Assembly (NCBI RefSeq): GCF_001434895.1
Contig: NZ_AZEE01000002.1
Coordinates: forward strand, 1-64,000
DNA: 64,000 nt
Reading direction: 5' to 3'
From: Secundilactobacillus odoratitofui DSM 19909 = JCM 15043
GTDB taxonomy: Bacteria; Bacillota; Bacilli; Lactobacillales; Lactobacillaceae
In this document: piece by piece, positions 1 to 10,539 of the stretch
Numbering within the stretch: position 1 is the first letter of the stretch
Layout of the letters: the number at the start of each line of letters is the position of its first letter
The notes under the pieces: generated by a model
What the model was told of the DNA's origin: nothing
Database searches by the model: none
Seen by the model: only the letters and a program-made list of their open reading frames with translations
Translations under genes and position numbers: made by a program

Positions 1-3000
1 TGTTTCTGGGTTGACCGTGATCTGGGTTTCCTTATCACCGTCAGTCGTGGCCTTTGGCGTAATGGTAAACGTCCCAGTTCCAGTAGTAATGTTGTAGTTT
101 ACATTCTCACCAGCATTTGCATCAAACGAAACAGTTTCATCATATTGACCAGCATTTTCGCCAGGAACACGTGAAACGGTATAGGTTAATTCATCACCAT
201 CAGCCAATTTTGATACTGTCACTGTCAATTCAGGATCTGGAGATGTCCCATAAACCTTTCCATTATCTTCAGGTGTGATCTCAGCAGTCGCCTTATCAAT
301 TACCAGAGTACCAACACCAAACGTCACACCACTCAAATCGTAGTTAGGGTTTGCGTCTTTGATTGCTTTCAAACCAGTAGCCTTTAACTTAACTTCATAA
401 CCATTGGCATTAGCATTCAAATGGCCATTTGTATAAACCGCACCCGTGATGTCAAAATCGCTGTCATCAAGATTCGGAATATTAATATCTTTATTAGTAG
501 AAGAGGTTACGGTAATCTGAGCGTCTTCTACTACCGTACCTTCATCAACTGTGCCGTACGTTTTCTTACCTGCAGTGATCGTAACAGAACCTTGAAGTGC
601 CAATGAAGTAATCGCAATGACACCAGCTACTACTCTAATTGTATAGTTACCATTATCATTTGAAATACTGTCTGCACCCGGCGATACAACTGACGCATAT
701 TCGCCCACACTAGACTTAGTTGTCGCATCACTAGCTACCGAGTATTCAATCTTATCGCTGCCCAGGTTACCAGTCATAGTTGCACTTAACTGACCGCTAT
801 ATGGAGAACCATCGTAAACCTTTGAACCACCATTAGCGGTAATGGTCAATTGAGCTTTGTTGACGATTAATTTGCTGGTGCCAAATGCATCCGCACCAAA
901 GGTATAGTTCGGGTTAGCGTCCTTGATGGCTTTGATGCCTGCATCCGTCAATTTAACCACGTAACCATCTGTATTCACCTTGAGGAAGCCCGCCGTTGAA
1001 TAGGCAGGGTCTTCGATCGTGTAATCATCACTAGTGAGGGCTGGCGAAACAAGATTTGCATCATTCGTGACAGTCACGGTTGGCGTTCCACCGTACGTAA
1101 TCTCAGATTTGTTCAAACTGAACGTTGCATCGGAAGCTGCTGGGGTAATCGTGAAGTCTCCCGTACCCGCAGTTAAGTTGTAATTGCCATTATCATTAGT
1201 CGAACTTGGGTCAGCAATGTTTACTGTTTGTGTGTACGTATTAACATCTTGACCAGGCTCACGACTTAAAGTGTATTCAATATTGTCGTCTGTTACTCCC
1301 CCAGAAACCGTTGCAGTAAGTGCTGGGTCAGAAGTTGCCTTGCCATCATAGACCTTACCGTTGGTAGCTGGAACAATCTTCGCATCAAGCTTGTTAACAA
1401 CTAATTGCCCCGTAACAAAGTCAGCATCAGTAAAGGTATAGTTCGGGTTTGCCTTCTTTAAAGCCGTAATCGCATCATCAGTTAAACTAATGTCGTAAGT
1501 ACCAGCTGCTAAATGATCAGTCGAACTGTATTTTGCACCGGTCAACTGGAAGTTATCTGAACTCAAACCGCCTTCAGGCAATACTAAACCAGTACCGGTC
1601 AGCGTCACAGTAGCGCCATAATCGGTTGTTGACTTCGTATACGTGCCGTAATTAACATCAGCTGCTGTTACTGTAAACGTACCAGTTGCATCAGCAGGTG
1701 TGATGGTCATCGTCCCATTAACCGTTGTGAACGTGTAATTAGGGTTAGGCGTTACTGTAACAACAATGTCTTTGTGTGCACCAACGTCTTCCGAAGTACC
1801 GGCTGGATCAAGAGACGTATCACGTGATACTTTGAAATCGGCCTTATCATTACCAACCATACTTTTACTAGTGATCGCCGTCCAATGTATAGCTGGATCT
1901 GTATCTGGTGTACCATAGGTCTTGGTTTGGTCGCCCGCTGTTACCGTAACGGCTCTTGGTGCCACCACAAGTGTGCCAGGAATAAATTGATTAGAAATAA
2001 AGCTGTAATTACTATTGGCATTTTCCAATGCTTGTACGCCATTGGTGGTTAAATTAACTGTGTAGCCAGATTGGTTGGCATTCAGGTAGTCGCCAGTGTA
2101 TGCCGTACGAGAGATATCAAAATTGGAATCGTCAAAATCGGTTGGAACAACTAGTTCAGATCCATCTGTCGCTGTTAACGTAACCTGGAAGCCAATATCA
2201 TTGGTCTTAGTCACATCACCATAAACCTTGTTTGTTGGTGCAGTCACCGTTATGGTTGCTGAAATTTTCTTGCGATTAATCGTCAAAGTACCAGGTTCAA
2301 TTGTAATGTCATAGTTTTTATTAACGGTCGAGTCATCAGTCAAGACAATCGTCAACGGGTGATCACCAACATTTGCATTGTTATCACTGTTGACAACCTG
2401 GTAATCCAAAGTTTGGCCATCTACCGCACCGGTAACATCAGCAGTTAAGCTCGGTGTTGTACCATAATCAACACTTACATCTTTTGCTTTAATTGTTGCG
2501 GTTGCCTGTTTAACAACAAACGTAGCGCTCGGTAATACAGACCCACTAAAATCATAGTTTGGATTCAATGCTTGAAAATCTGCGAAGCCGTTCTTTGTCA
2601 GAGCGATAGTGTGATTGTCGCCAGCATTCAGCAATGTTTTACCATCATATGCAGCACCATCAATAATGTAGTCCTGAGTAGACAATGCTGGCATTTGCAA
2701 ACCAGAAACGGTGGAAGTTAACGTTGCCTGGATTGCAGTATCACCGTATGTCATGTCTGTAACACTGATAGTCAGATTTGCGTCCACTTTTTGAGGTGTA
2801 ATCGTAAATTTACCATTTTCAAAGGTGTAAGTGTAGTTTGCATTCGCATCGGCTGATGGTTTGATGACATAGCCAGTTGTCTCGTTGACGTCTTCACCAG
2901 CATCACGAGTAGCTGATGTGGTGATTGTGTCACCATCAACTTTACCTGATACCGTTGCCGTTAACGCAGGATCAGTTGTCCCGTACGACTTGGATTTATC

Positions 3001-6000
3001 GTCAGCAGCAACAGTAACTGCCTTGGGCGTAACCGTTAAAGTACCAGTTTCAAATACAGTTGAAACATCATAATTAGGGTTTGCAGTTTGCAATGCTGTT
3101 TCAAAATCTCCAGTGACTTCGATAGTATAGTCACCGGCTTTTAAATGACCAGACGCAGTGATTGAGCCTACCGGAACCACCACAGCAAAATCAGCAGCAG
3201 TGTAATCAGGAATAACAAGCTTGTTGCCATCTTTATCGACAACGTTGAAAGTTAACCCCGTCACATTAGTCAAAGGTGTGGTAATAACCTGTGCACTACC
3301 AGTATCAGAGATGACTGGATCGGATCCGTATTCCATGGAAGCATCCGCAACCGTAATTGTTTCAGTGACTGGTGCAGGCGTGATAATAAATTTACCGGCT
3401 GTATTATGCAACGTATAGTTAGTGAGATCACGTGACGTTACCATGGCCGTTTGAACATATGAGCCTACATCTTCACCTGTCGCTCTATTCACACTGACGT
3501 CAAGAGTGTCACCATCCATCAGTCCGACAATATTATACGTCAACGTCGGATCTGGTTTTGTCCCATACACCTTCGTGTTGCCTGTCGTGATGTAAACATC
3601 CTTTGGATTGACAACCAAATGACCACTCACAAAATTATTAGCGGTTAAAATAAAATCGGGATTTTGAGCAATAAACTTATCGATTCCAGATTCCGCTATA
3701 TTGACCGTATAAGTACCGGCATTTAAGTAACCACTAGTCGTATAGGTTGCCACTGCACCGGTTGAGGCATCCGTAATTGTAAAGTCTGCATTAGTTAACG
3801 CATTAGTACCAGTCGGAACTGATAAGTTATCGTCATTGGTTTCAAAAAGGGTACTAATGTTGTACGTATCAGAACTGCTGCCAGCCTGAGTAATTGAGCC
3901 ATAATCCGTCGTATCTGACTTAATATCAATCCGATCAGAAGACAATTTCCCAGTAATCGTAAACCCATCTTTTAGTGACTGACTGGAAACAGCATAGTTA
4001 GGGCTACCAATAATTAAGACATCTATATCGTAAGTGCCAACATCTTCACCAATCTTACGTTCGACGTCGTAACCACCAATATCTGAAAATGTATCGCCTG
4101 ATGCTAAGCTTCCTGACAAAATTGTGGGAGTCAAAGCTGGATCAGCCTCACCTTTCATTTTTGTTGCAGGATTAGCTGTTAAAACAATCGGGCGTTTTTT
4201 AACTGTGATTGTTCCCGTTGCGGATAATGAAGACAAATTGTAGTTACTGTTTGCTTTTTCAAACGCTGAAATAAAGCTAGAACTTAGCTGATACGTGTAC
4301 GTACCAGCGTCAAGATGGCCATTTGAATATGATGCACTTTTGATGACATAATCATCAGCATTCAAAGTAACCGTCCCATTAGCTATTGAAGAACCATCCA
4401 CATTCTTTAACGTGGTATTACCAGTAATTGTCATCGAAACGGTATATCCCAAATCGGTGGTACCAGATTGGCTACCATCTGCATTCGTATCATCGCCGTA
4501 TCCAAGTGTGGCATTTGTTACTGCAAAAGTATCGTTAGCATCGACTGGTGTAATGCTTAAAGCACCAATTGAATCAGTTGTGACGTTAAAGTTAGGATTA
4601 TCACCTAGTGTAACGATGTAATTATATGTGCCGACATCCTCACCTGGTTTACGCGTAACCGTGTAGTTGATCGTATTGTTATTGAACGATGTACCAATAG
4701 TGGTCAATGTTGTCCAGTTTTCGGTGGAATAATCTGTACTCGTCAGTGCAACAACTGGCATAGGATCTGCCGTACCTACCGACTTTGAATTGCTTGGAAT
4801 TGAAATGGACAAATCTGCCGGAGTAACAGTAATCAGCCCATCCACAATCTGGTCTTTAGTAATCGTCAAATTGGATTTAGCAAAAATAGCTTGTAAGTCC
4901 GTAAAGCCTTGATCGGTCAACGCAACGGTATAAGCACCAACGTTTAGGCACCCATTTGTATAAGAAGCGCCCTCAATGACAAAATCAGATTGTGGCAAAT
5001 CGCCACGCTTAATGTCTGGTACCGCAACACCGTCTGTACCTTTGGTAGCGCTCACAGAAAGGGCATAGTCACCCTTAGCAACTTCGTCCTGTCCGTAAAC
5101 TAAATTTTCGTTCGTTATCGAGATTGTCCCGTTTGAACTATTAGGTGTGATGGTGAAGGTTCCGGCCTGATTGGAAGTATTGTAGTTGGGGTTTTCAGTG
5201 ACATTGATACTGATAGTATAAGTACCAATTGTTTCGCCAGCCTTACGAACCAGAGAGTATTTAATCGTATCAGTGCCAATCAATCCAGTGACTTTTGCAG
5301 TAAGTGCTGGATCAGCTTGTCCTAAGACTTTTTTGGCATCGTTTGCAACAATTGTGACGTTGGCTTTCTTCACATTAATTGACCCAGCAGTAACCATGTC
5401 ACTTGTAATGGTTGTATCCGGATTAGCGGTCTGAAGTGCTTTTAGACCATCCGCATTTAAACTAACAACATAGCTTCCTACATTCAAATGATTTGAGCCA
5501 CTATATGTTGCACCTTCGATAGTAAAATCTGCTGGTGTTAAAGTTGGTACCGTAATGTCACTAGAACTAGGTGTTAAAGTAAAACCGTAGCCACCCGTGC
5601 TACCATTAGAGACCGCACCATACGTTATATTGACATCATTAATATTTAAAGTTGAGCTCGAGGTCTTTTTATAAATTGTAAATACGCCAGTGTTAGTTTC
5701 AAACGTATAATTATCATTAGTTGGAACCGATGCAGTTTCAGTATACGTTCCAGGCGTTTCACCATTAACACGCTTAACTGTAACACCAAGGCTCGCTTTA
5801 GTGTCACCATCAGCCAATCCATTAGCTGAAAAATCTAATGCAGGGTCTGCGGCACCAACTGTTTTACCATTATCAGTAGGTGTAATCACGACGTTCGCGG
5901 GTGTAACTACCAAAGTTGAAGTCCCGTAATTATCAGCAGCTAACTTATACTTAGTATTTGCTTGTTGAACTGCAGTCATACCGAAGTCATTAAGTGCAAC

Positions 6001-7638
6001 TGTATAAGTACCGACTTTCAAATGTCCTGAAGCCGTGTAATCTGAACTTGCAATTTCATTACCATTTTCATCTGTGATTGTAAAGTCGCTGGTCGTTAAC
6101 CCCGAAGGTATAGTAATTGTGCCGTCTTTTGATTTCACAGTAATGCCATAATCAGATGAAGCCTTATACGCGTCATCTCCATATGTGACTGTCGTGGCAG
6201 TTGGTGCCACTACATCCGTTGTGACTGGGTTAACAACGTGTAATGTTGCAGTACCTTGAGTATAGGAAATGGTGCTTGCATTGAAATATTCGACAACAAA
6301 TGTATAATCGCCAGGAGTATTGGTTGAATAGTTGCCAGGATAAGTGGGCGACATGATTGAACCTGTTGATATTGTTTTACCGTTTTCATCCACAGCACTA
6401 ACAATATAAGATTTCAAATCCGGTAAACTAGCGCCGACCTGAACTGTTTGATCCTGAGTAGTAATGGCAGCCTGAGAGGTCTTATAAACATAGTTAAGAG
6501 AAATTTTATCATTAACAAAAGTAGCTTCAGTACTATTCCCAAAAGCATAAGTAATAATCCAGAGAAGATCTGACATACTGGTCAACGAATGACCTGACAG
6601 ATTAAACCACGAAATATTTGAAATCCAATAACTCAACGGTTGAGTTTGTCCACCAAGCGTAAACGTTGTTTTATCAGTGTCAATTTGATATCCCTTTTCA
6701 TAAGGTGGCTCAGTGATTAATGCACTGACTTGATCGAATGTCTCAGGAACTGTTGCATTCAAACTGGGTGATAAAGTTTTACCCGTTGAATCTTTAAATG
6801 ATTGTGAAACTGTAACCTTCCCCACATGATTGGTAACCGCGATTAGGGATCCGTTATTGTCCAAAACAAACGCATGCCCACCATTTTTAACTGCAGTTGC
6901 GTTGTATGATTTTAAGTAATCAATCACTTCGTCCGAGTTCATTGACTTCATTTCAGTATAAAGACTTTGTGTAATAGAAACTGGTGCGGAGGCCGAACTC
7001 GTCGCACTCTTGAGCGTTGCAACATTGCCAGTGTTAGCCGTAGAATTAACCTCACTAGAAGTAAACCCGGCATCCGAACTGGCCCCACTAGAAATAGTAG
7101 CACTCGAAACTTGTGCTGCTGCAGAATTGCTACTATTTGAGTTAGTTGATGAAGTATCACTTAAACTAGCGCTCTGAGTTGAGTTGGCAGTACTTGAAAC
7201 CGTACTGCTTTCCTTAGTAGATGTTGCGCTAGTTGCTGTCTCGGACGTAGCTGAGGCAGATGCTGGTGATACACTATCAGAACTAGCTGATGACACACTG
7301 GTGGCACTGGCATCGCTAGTTGCATCAGCCGAACTAGCCGGCGTAGCACTGGTCGTAGCTGATGCACTGGTGGCTGTGGTATCTGCAGCTTTAATCGTAT
7401 ACGTCCCCGACGCAACGCTCAGCTTTTTCGTACTACTGCTGGACGCAGCGTCAGTTGTTGTCTGGGCGTAGGTAATCGTACCAGAGCTAACCATCCCAGC
7501 GCCAAGTGACAGCATGAAGATACCAGCGTACAACCAGTTCTTCCCAGCCTTAAACATCTTATAATGTTCTTTTTTCTCACTAAATGCGTCGAAGCGTTTT
7601 TTACCAAAATTCTGATTAGAATTAAAATGTACTTTCAT
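1..7638 (-). CDS. Giant MBG-repeat surface adhesin, N-terminal 2546 codons (C-terminus outside window)
   Basis: An uninterrupted minus-strand frame runs from ATG at 7638 to the window edge. It is preceded by a strong GGAGGGGG ribosome site at 7641-7650. Residues 25-35 read HYKMFKAGKNW, a KxYKxGKxW-type signal motif, followed by a hydrophobic stretch ending near YAQ, so export by the accessory or canonical Sec route is expected. Residues about 60-230 are Ser/Thr/Ala-rich, a likely glycosylated stalk. A non-repetitive region follows to about residue 470. Then come 11 alternating domain pairs of about 185 residues: a 'TYG...ITxxDY/DF' module followed by an MBG module with a 'YGTxDPxLT...VxRxxGExxGxY...NPNY' signature. 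The cell-wall anchor is not visible. Pairs differ clearly from each other, so this is old rather than fresh amplification. Role in adhesion is inferred from family architecture; the ligand is unknown. Confidence 0.9.
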   Translation of the reverse strand, partial: MKVHFNSNQNFGKKRFDAFSEKKEHYKMFKAGKNWLYAGIFMLSLGAGMVSSGTITYAQTTTDAASSSSTKKLSVASGTYTIKAADTTATSASATTSATPASSADATSDASATSVSSASSDSVSPASASATSETATSATSTKESSTVSSTANSTQSASLSDTSSTNSNSSNSAAAQVSSATISSGASSDAGFTSSEVNSTANTGNVATLKSATSSASAPVSITQSLYTEMKSMNSDEVIDYLKSYNATAVKNGGHAFVLDNNGSLIAVTNHVGKVTVSQSFKDSTGKTLSPSLNATVPETFDQVSALITEPPYEKGYQIDTDKTTFTLGGQTQPLSYWISNISWFNLSGHSLTSMSDLLWIITYAFGNSTEATFVNDKISLNYVYKTSQAAITTQDQTVQVGASLPDLKSYIVSAVDENGKTISTGSIMSPTYPGNYSTNTPGDYTFVVEYFNASTISYTQGTATLHVVNPVTTDVVAPTATTVTYGDDAYKASSDYGITVKSKDGTITIPSGLTTSDFTITDENGNEIASSDYTASGHLKVGTYTVALNDFGMTAVQQANTKYKLAADNYGTSTLVVTPANVVITPTDNGKTVGAADPALDFSANGLADGDTKASLGVTVKRVNGETPGTYTETASVPTNDNYTFETNTGVFTIYKKTSSSTLNINDVNITYGAVSNGSTGGYGFTLTPSSSDITVPTLTPADFTIEGATYSGSNHLNVGSYVVSLNADGLKALQTANPDTTITSDMVTAGSINVKKANVTIVANDAKKVLGQADPALTAKVTGLIGTDTIKYSLVRKAGETIGTYTISINVTENPNYNTSNQAGTFTITPNSSNGTISITNENLVYGQDEVAKGDYALSVSATKGTDGVAVPDIKRGDLPQSDFVIEGASYTNGCLNVGAYTVALTDQGFTDLQAIFAKSNLTITKDQIVDGLITVTPADLSISIPSNSKSVGTADPMPVVALTSTDYSTENWTTLTTIGTSFNNNTINYTVTRKPGEDVGTYNYIVTLGDNPNFNVTTDSIGALSITPVDANDTFAVTNATLGYGDDTNADGSQSGTTDLGYTVSMTITGNTTLKNVDGSSIANGTVTLNADDYVIKSASYSNGHLDAGTYTYQLSSSFISAFEKANSNYNLSSLSATGTITVKKRPIVLTANPATKMKGEADPALTPTILSGSLASGDTFSDIGGYDVERKIGEDVGTYDIDVLIIGSPNYAVSSQSLKDGFTITGKLSSDRIDIKSDTTDYGSITQAGSSSDTYNISTLFETNDDNLSVPTGTNALTNADFTITDASTGAVATYTTSGYLNAGTYTVNIAESGIDKFIAQNPDFILTANNFVSGHLVVNPKDVYITTGNTKVYGTKPDPTLTYNIVGLMDGDTLDVSVNRATGEDVGSYVQTAMVTSRDLTNYTLHNTAGKFIITPAPVTETITVADASMEYGSDPVISDTGSAQVITTPLTNVTGLTFNVVDKDGNKLVIPDYTAADFAVVVPVGSITASGHLKAGDYTIEVTGDFETALQTANPNYDVSTVFETGTLTVTPKAVTVAADDKSKSYGTTDPALTATVSGKVDGDTITTSATRDAGEDVNETTGYVIKPSADANANYTYTFENGKFTITPQKVDANLTISVTDMTYGDTAIQATLTSTVSGLQMPALSTQDYIIDGAAYDGKTLLNAGDNHTIALTKNGFADFQALNPNYDFSGSVLPSATFVVKQATATIKAKDVSVDYGTTPSLTADVTGAVDGQTLDYQVVNSDNNANVGDHPLTIVLTDDSTVNKNYDITIEPGTLTINRKKISATITVTAPTNKVYGDVTKTNDIGFQVTLTATDGSELVVPTDFDDSNFDISRTAYTGDYLNANQSGYTVNLTTNGVQALENANSNYSFISNQFIPGTLVVAPRAVTVTAGDQTKTYGTPDTDPAIHWTAITSKSMVGNDKADFKVSRDTSLDPAGTSEDVGAHKDIVVTVTPNPNYTFTTVNGTMTITPADATGTFTVTAADVNYGTYTKSTTDYGATVTLTGTGLVLPEGGLSSDNFQLTGAKYSSTDHLAAGTYDISLTDDAITALKKANPNYTFTDADFVTGQLVVNKLDAKIVPATNGKVYDGKATSDPALTATVSGGVTDDNIEYTLSREPGQDVNTYTQTVNIADPSSTNDNGNYNLTAGTGDFTITPAASDATFSLNKSEITYGGTPTVTVTNDANLVSPALTSDDYTIEDPAYSTAGFLKVNTDGYVVKLTDAGIKAIKDANPNYTFGADAFGTSKLIVNKAQLTITANGGSKVYDGSPYSGQLSATMTGNLGSDKIEYSVASDATTKSSVGEYASVVSPGADSISNDNGNYTIRVVAGVIAITSLALQGSVTITAGKKTYGTVDEGTVVEDAQITVTSSTNKDINIPNLDDSDFDITGAVYTNGHLNANANGYEVKLKATGLKAIKDANPNYDLSGVTFGVGTLVIDKATAEITPEDNGKVYGTSPDPELTVTVSKLADGDELTYTVSRVPGENAGQYDETVSFDANAGENVNYNITTGTGTFTITPKATTDGDKETQITVNPET

Positions 7639-8183
7639 GATTTTACCCCCTCCAAAGTCATCACGGCATAATAAACGACTTGGTATCAAATTTATTGACA
7701 ATCATCGACTTAATAAAACCATTAACACCATTGATTAATCGTACGAATGATGACAGTCACGTGATTGAAAAAAGTTAATCGATCACTTAACTATTTCGTG
7801 TTCAATAAAGCCCCCATGACACCCCCATTCGTGTCTACTATGCCTATTTTTTCTAATTATATCTTCATACTACAACTTTAGGTAAACGTTGTCATTAATC
7901 ATAAATGCATCACTTAATAGGGTTAATTACATTTAAAATAAATGTTAAATCTTATTAAGACTGACATAAATATTAATGAACGTACTTACTTAATTCAGAA
8001 AATAGATAACCACGGTATTCTAACTTGTACGAATAAATAAGATCAACAAAAAAGCCCAAATTTTCCAATCATACGTTTGGGAAATGTTGGGTTAAATTAT
8101 TTTTGACTAAATCGATATATTTTATAAATTAATTTTAAAAAATATTTTATTTTTTCTATATCTTGTGCCTACACAATACAAGC
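7639..8183. other. AT-rich intergenic region between adhesin start and recQ end
   Basis: This 545-base stretch has no supportable gene. It carries the adhesin ribosome site at its left end, the recQ-side hairpin near 8050-8097, and long AT-rich tracts in between that must contain the adhesin promoter. No convincing -35/-10 pair could be picked by eye. Confidence 0.5.
8050..8097 (-). terminator. Imperfect hairpin downstream of recQ
   Basis: An AGCCCAAATTTTCC arm pairs imperfectly with GGGAAATGTTGGGTT, and A and T runs lie on both sides. Its position after the recQ stop and its flanks suggest a possibly bidirectional intrinsic terminator. Confidence 0.45.
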
Positions 8184-9947
8184 CTACGACTCCGCCTCAT
8201 CCCGAAACAGGTCAATCACCTGTAAGAACGCGGTCCCATACTTTGCCATCTTGTTGGCACCAATTCCTTTAACGGTTAACATTTCATCCTCGTCAACGGG
8301 CATTACCGAACACATATCACGTAATGTTTTATCTGAAAAAATCACAAATGGTGGTACTTGTTGTTTTTCAGCAAACTCACGGCGCAGGCTACGCAAGGCT
8401 TCGAACAACTCACTATTAACGGGTAACGCCTTGGTCGCGCGGATTGCCACCTTACGAAAGACTTGTTGGTTACCGTGCAAGACCTCACCACCTAGTTCAG
8501 TTACCCGAAGAACCGGATACTGACCACCGTCCGCAAACAGGTACCCAGCAGCCGTTAAGAAGTCAATTAACTCCGCCACGGATTTTTGAGACGCTTGCTT
8601 CATAATGCCATACGTACTGAGTTCATCAAAGTGCAGTTGTTTCACCCGTGCCACGTTCGATCCCGTCAGCACTTGCGCCACCAGGTTCTTACCAAAACGT
8701 TGATTCATTCGAATCACACAGGACAGCACTTTTTGAACATCTACGGTAATGTCAATGGCCTCCCGGTCGTCCAAACAGTTACTGCATTGACCGCAGGCTT
8801 CGCCATCTTCACCGAAATAATTTAAAATGTACTTTTGTAAACATTCCTGAGTATTCGCGTATTGTGACATTGCCTGCAGCTTATCATACTCGCGTTGTTT
8901 ATTGGCCTCGTCACGCTCAGACTGATCAATTAAGAAGTGCTGAATTTGAACGTCCGACAACCGAAACAGCAAAATGGCTTCACTCGGCAACCCATCTCGC
9001 CCCGCTCGGCCAGCCTCTTGGTAATACGACTCCAAACTGCCAGGCACTTGCGCGTGAATCACAAACCGCACGTTACTTTTATCGATACCCATTCCAAAGG
9101 CGTTGGTCGCCACCATCACAGGAGTTCGGTCATACAAGAAGTCTTCCTGATTCTGTCGCCGCTCTTCTTGATTCAACCCACCATGATACATTGTGGCGGA
9201 AACGTGCTTACGCTGCAGCAACTTAGTTAACCGCTCAACTTCCTTACGGGTGCTAGCGTACACGATGCCCGACTGATCTGGGTTCTCCTTTAAATAATCC
9301 ACTAAAAACTTATCATTATCCTGATCCTTCACCACTTTGAAGGCGAGGTTGGGACGAGAAAAGCCTGTTTTAACTTCTTGTTCGATATCCAACCGTGACA
9401 TGATATCTTGCGCCACTTTGGGGGTCGCCGTCGCGGTCAAGGCCACGATGGTTGGCTGACTTGGCAGCTGTTCAATCGCATTCGTCAAATTCAGATAACT
9501 GGGCCGAAAGTCGTGACCCCATTGCGAAATACAGTGGGCTTCATCAATCGCAACTAACGAAATAGGCAGCTGCTCAAGTCGCGCCAAGTAGTCCGAATCT
9601 AATCGTTCTGGTGAAACGTACAGTAATTTGACTGCTTTGGCCGCTGCTTGGTTAAACCGATCATTGATTGCCTGGTAATCCAACGAGCTATTAATGAACG
9701 TGGCCGGAATGCCGTTTTCGTTGAGGGCATCCACTTGGTCTTTCATCAGTGAAATCAAGGGTGACACCACCAGTGTGATACCGTCTTGAAGTAGCGCTGG
9801 AATCTGATAGCAAAGTGATTTGCCACCACCAGTCGGCATGATTGCTAGGACGCCCTTTTGCTGCATAATATCGTCAATAACCTCGGCTTGACCGGTTCGA
9901 AATGAATCGTAGCCGAACTGTGTTTTTAGAATTTCAAGTGGCGTCAT
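8184..9947 (-). CDS. recQ: ATP-dependent DNA helicase RecQ
   Basis: A 587-residue superfamily-2 3'-5' helicase acting in recombinational repair and stalled-fork processing. Visible motifs are Walker A TGGGKS at residues 39-44, DEAHCISQWGHDFR (Walker B and the aromatic-rich loop), the helicase C lobe with QEAGRAGRDG, and the zinc cysteines in CLQKY...CGQCSNC. An HRDC-like C-terminal segment contains VKGIGANKMAKYG. Length fits the bacterial RecQ family. The start is ATG at 9947, with AAGGAA seven bases upstream; a longer frame to 9989 has no ribosome site. It is monocistronic between the adhesin and a pair of repeat elements. Confidence 0.95.
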   Translation of the reverse strand: MTPLEILKTQFGYDSFRTGQAEVIDDIMQQKGVLAIMPTGGGKSLCYQIPALLQDGITLVVSPLISLMKDQVDALNENGIPATFINSSLDYQAINDRFNQAAAKAVKLLYVSPERLDSDYLARLEQLPISLVAIDEAHCISQWGHDFRPSYLNLTNAIEQLPSQPTIVALTATATPKVAQDIMSRLDIEQEVKTGFSRPNLAFKVVKDQDNDKFLVDYLKENPDQSGIVYASTRKEVERLTKLLQRKHVSATMYHGGLNQEERRQNQEDFLYDRTPVMVATNAFGMGIDKSNVRFVIHAQVPGSLESYYQEAGRAGRDGLPSEAILLFRLSDVQIQHFLIDQSERDEANKQREYDKLQAMSQYANTQECLQKYILNYFGEDGEACGQCSNCLDDREAIDITVDVQKVLSCVIRMNQRFGKNLVAQVLTGSNVARVKQLHFDELSTYGIMKQASQKSVAELIDFLTAAGYLFADGGQYPVLRVTELGGEVLHGNQQVFRKVAIRATKALPVNSELFEALRSLRREFAEKQQVPPFVIFSDKTLRDMCSVMPVDEDEMLTVKGIGANKMAKYGTAFLQVIDLFRDEAES

Positions 9948-10093
9948 GGTTAAGTTCCTTCCCGATTTGTTAATACTCAATTCTAACACATTCCACTTCT
10001 GCTGTTAGCTACGGGAAATCGTTGTGGTTTTGGTTAAATACCACTTTTAGAACACTGTAATAGATTGCATATCTGTCGAATTTTACTTGTCCT

Positions 10094-10270
10094 GCGCCTC
10101 CGGCTCCCGGTTCTGGGCGTTTCTTGCTGTGGGGCCGGTCCGAGCCCAAGAGCTGTCTCGGACCTCGAATTTGAACCGTGCCAAAGTTCGTGCACGTTTC
10201 AAATTCGTCCCCGACTGGTTCCCAGTCGTTTCACTGCAGGAAACGCCCAGAACCGTCCGCACTACGGCTG
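10094..10270 (+). repeat. Cloverleaf repeat element 1 (subfamily A)
   Basis: The outer stem 10109-10123 / 10240-10254 is a perfect 15 bp. It encloses three hairpins: 10137-10144/10157-10164, 10167-10181/10192-10206 and 10212-10218/10222-10228. Conserved single-stranded blocks are GCTGTGGGGCCGGT at the first junction, TCCCCGACT before hairpin 3, and TTTCACTGCAGG before the closing arm. Ends are GCGCCTCCGGC and GCACTACGGC. Short frames across it are shadows of the palindrome. Confidence 0.85.
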
Positions 10271-10359
10271 ACATTGTAGATATCCATAAGTAAAGTTAGA
10301 TTTGGGTTAACCTCTACATTCTGCTACTGGTTAACAATTTAAATATTTCAAATCAACAC

Positions 10360-10492
10360 ACGACCTATTATTAAATAGGTGCAATTTGCAAGTAATAGTT
10401 AATTTTCCACTTAAAATTGAGGATGACGAACAACGAAAATTTAGCTATTAACTCTGAATCAACTTTAATGCGCCTATTTAATAATAGGTCGT
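10360..10492. repeat. 133-bp inverted-repeat element with 23-bp ends (MITE-like)
   Basis: Bases 10360-10382 and 10470-10492 are inverted repeats matching at 22 of 23 positions. Each arm contains its own small palindrome (ACCTATT-ATTA-AATAGGT). Inner arms near 10389 and 10436 are also partly complementary. It carries no coding capacity and sits exactly between cloverleaf elements 1 and 2. No second copy was seen in the window. Confidence 0.6.
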
Positions 10493-10539
10493 CTATGCCA
10501 AGTAGACTTCAGCTTATTGACGTTTTGCATACGACGTCA

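Noticed and set aside
7161-7471. Overlapping short reading frames on both strands in the adhesin N-terminal region
   Set aside because: They are shadows of the Ser/Thr/Ala-rich low-complexity part of the adhesin and have no ribosome sites.
8864-9230. Plus-strand frames of about 100-120 codons opposite recQ
   Set aside because: Antisense shadows of a clear helicase gene; no ribosome sites.
10094-10270. tRNA or tRNA-like gene suggested by the cloverleaf shape
   Set aside because: Arms are far longer than tRNA arms, there is no anticodon arm geometry, TTC loop or CCA end, and total length is over twice that of a tRNA.
10065-10293. Short frames (up to 68 codons) across cloverleaf element 1
   Set aside because: They arise from the palindrome, appear on both strands, recur at the other A copies and lack ribosome sites.
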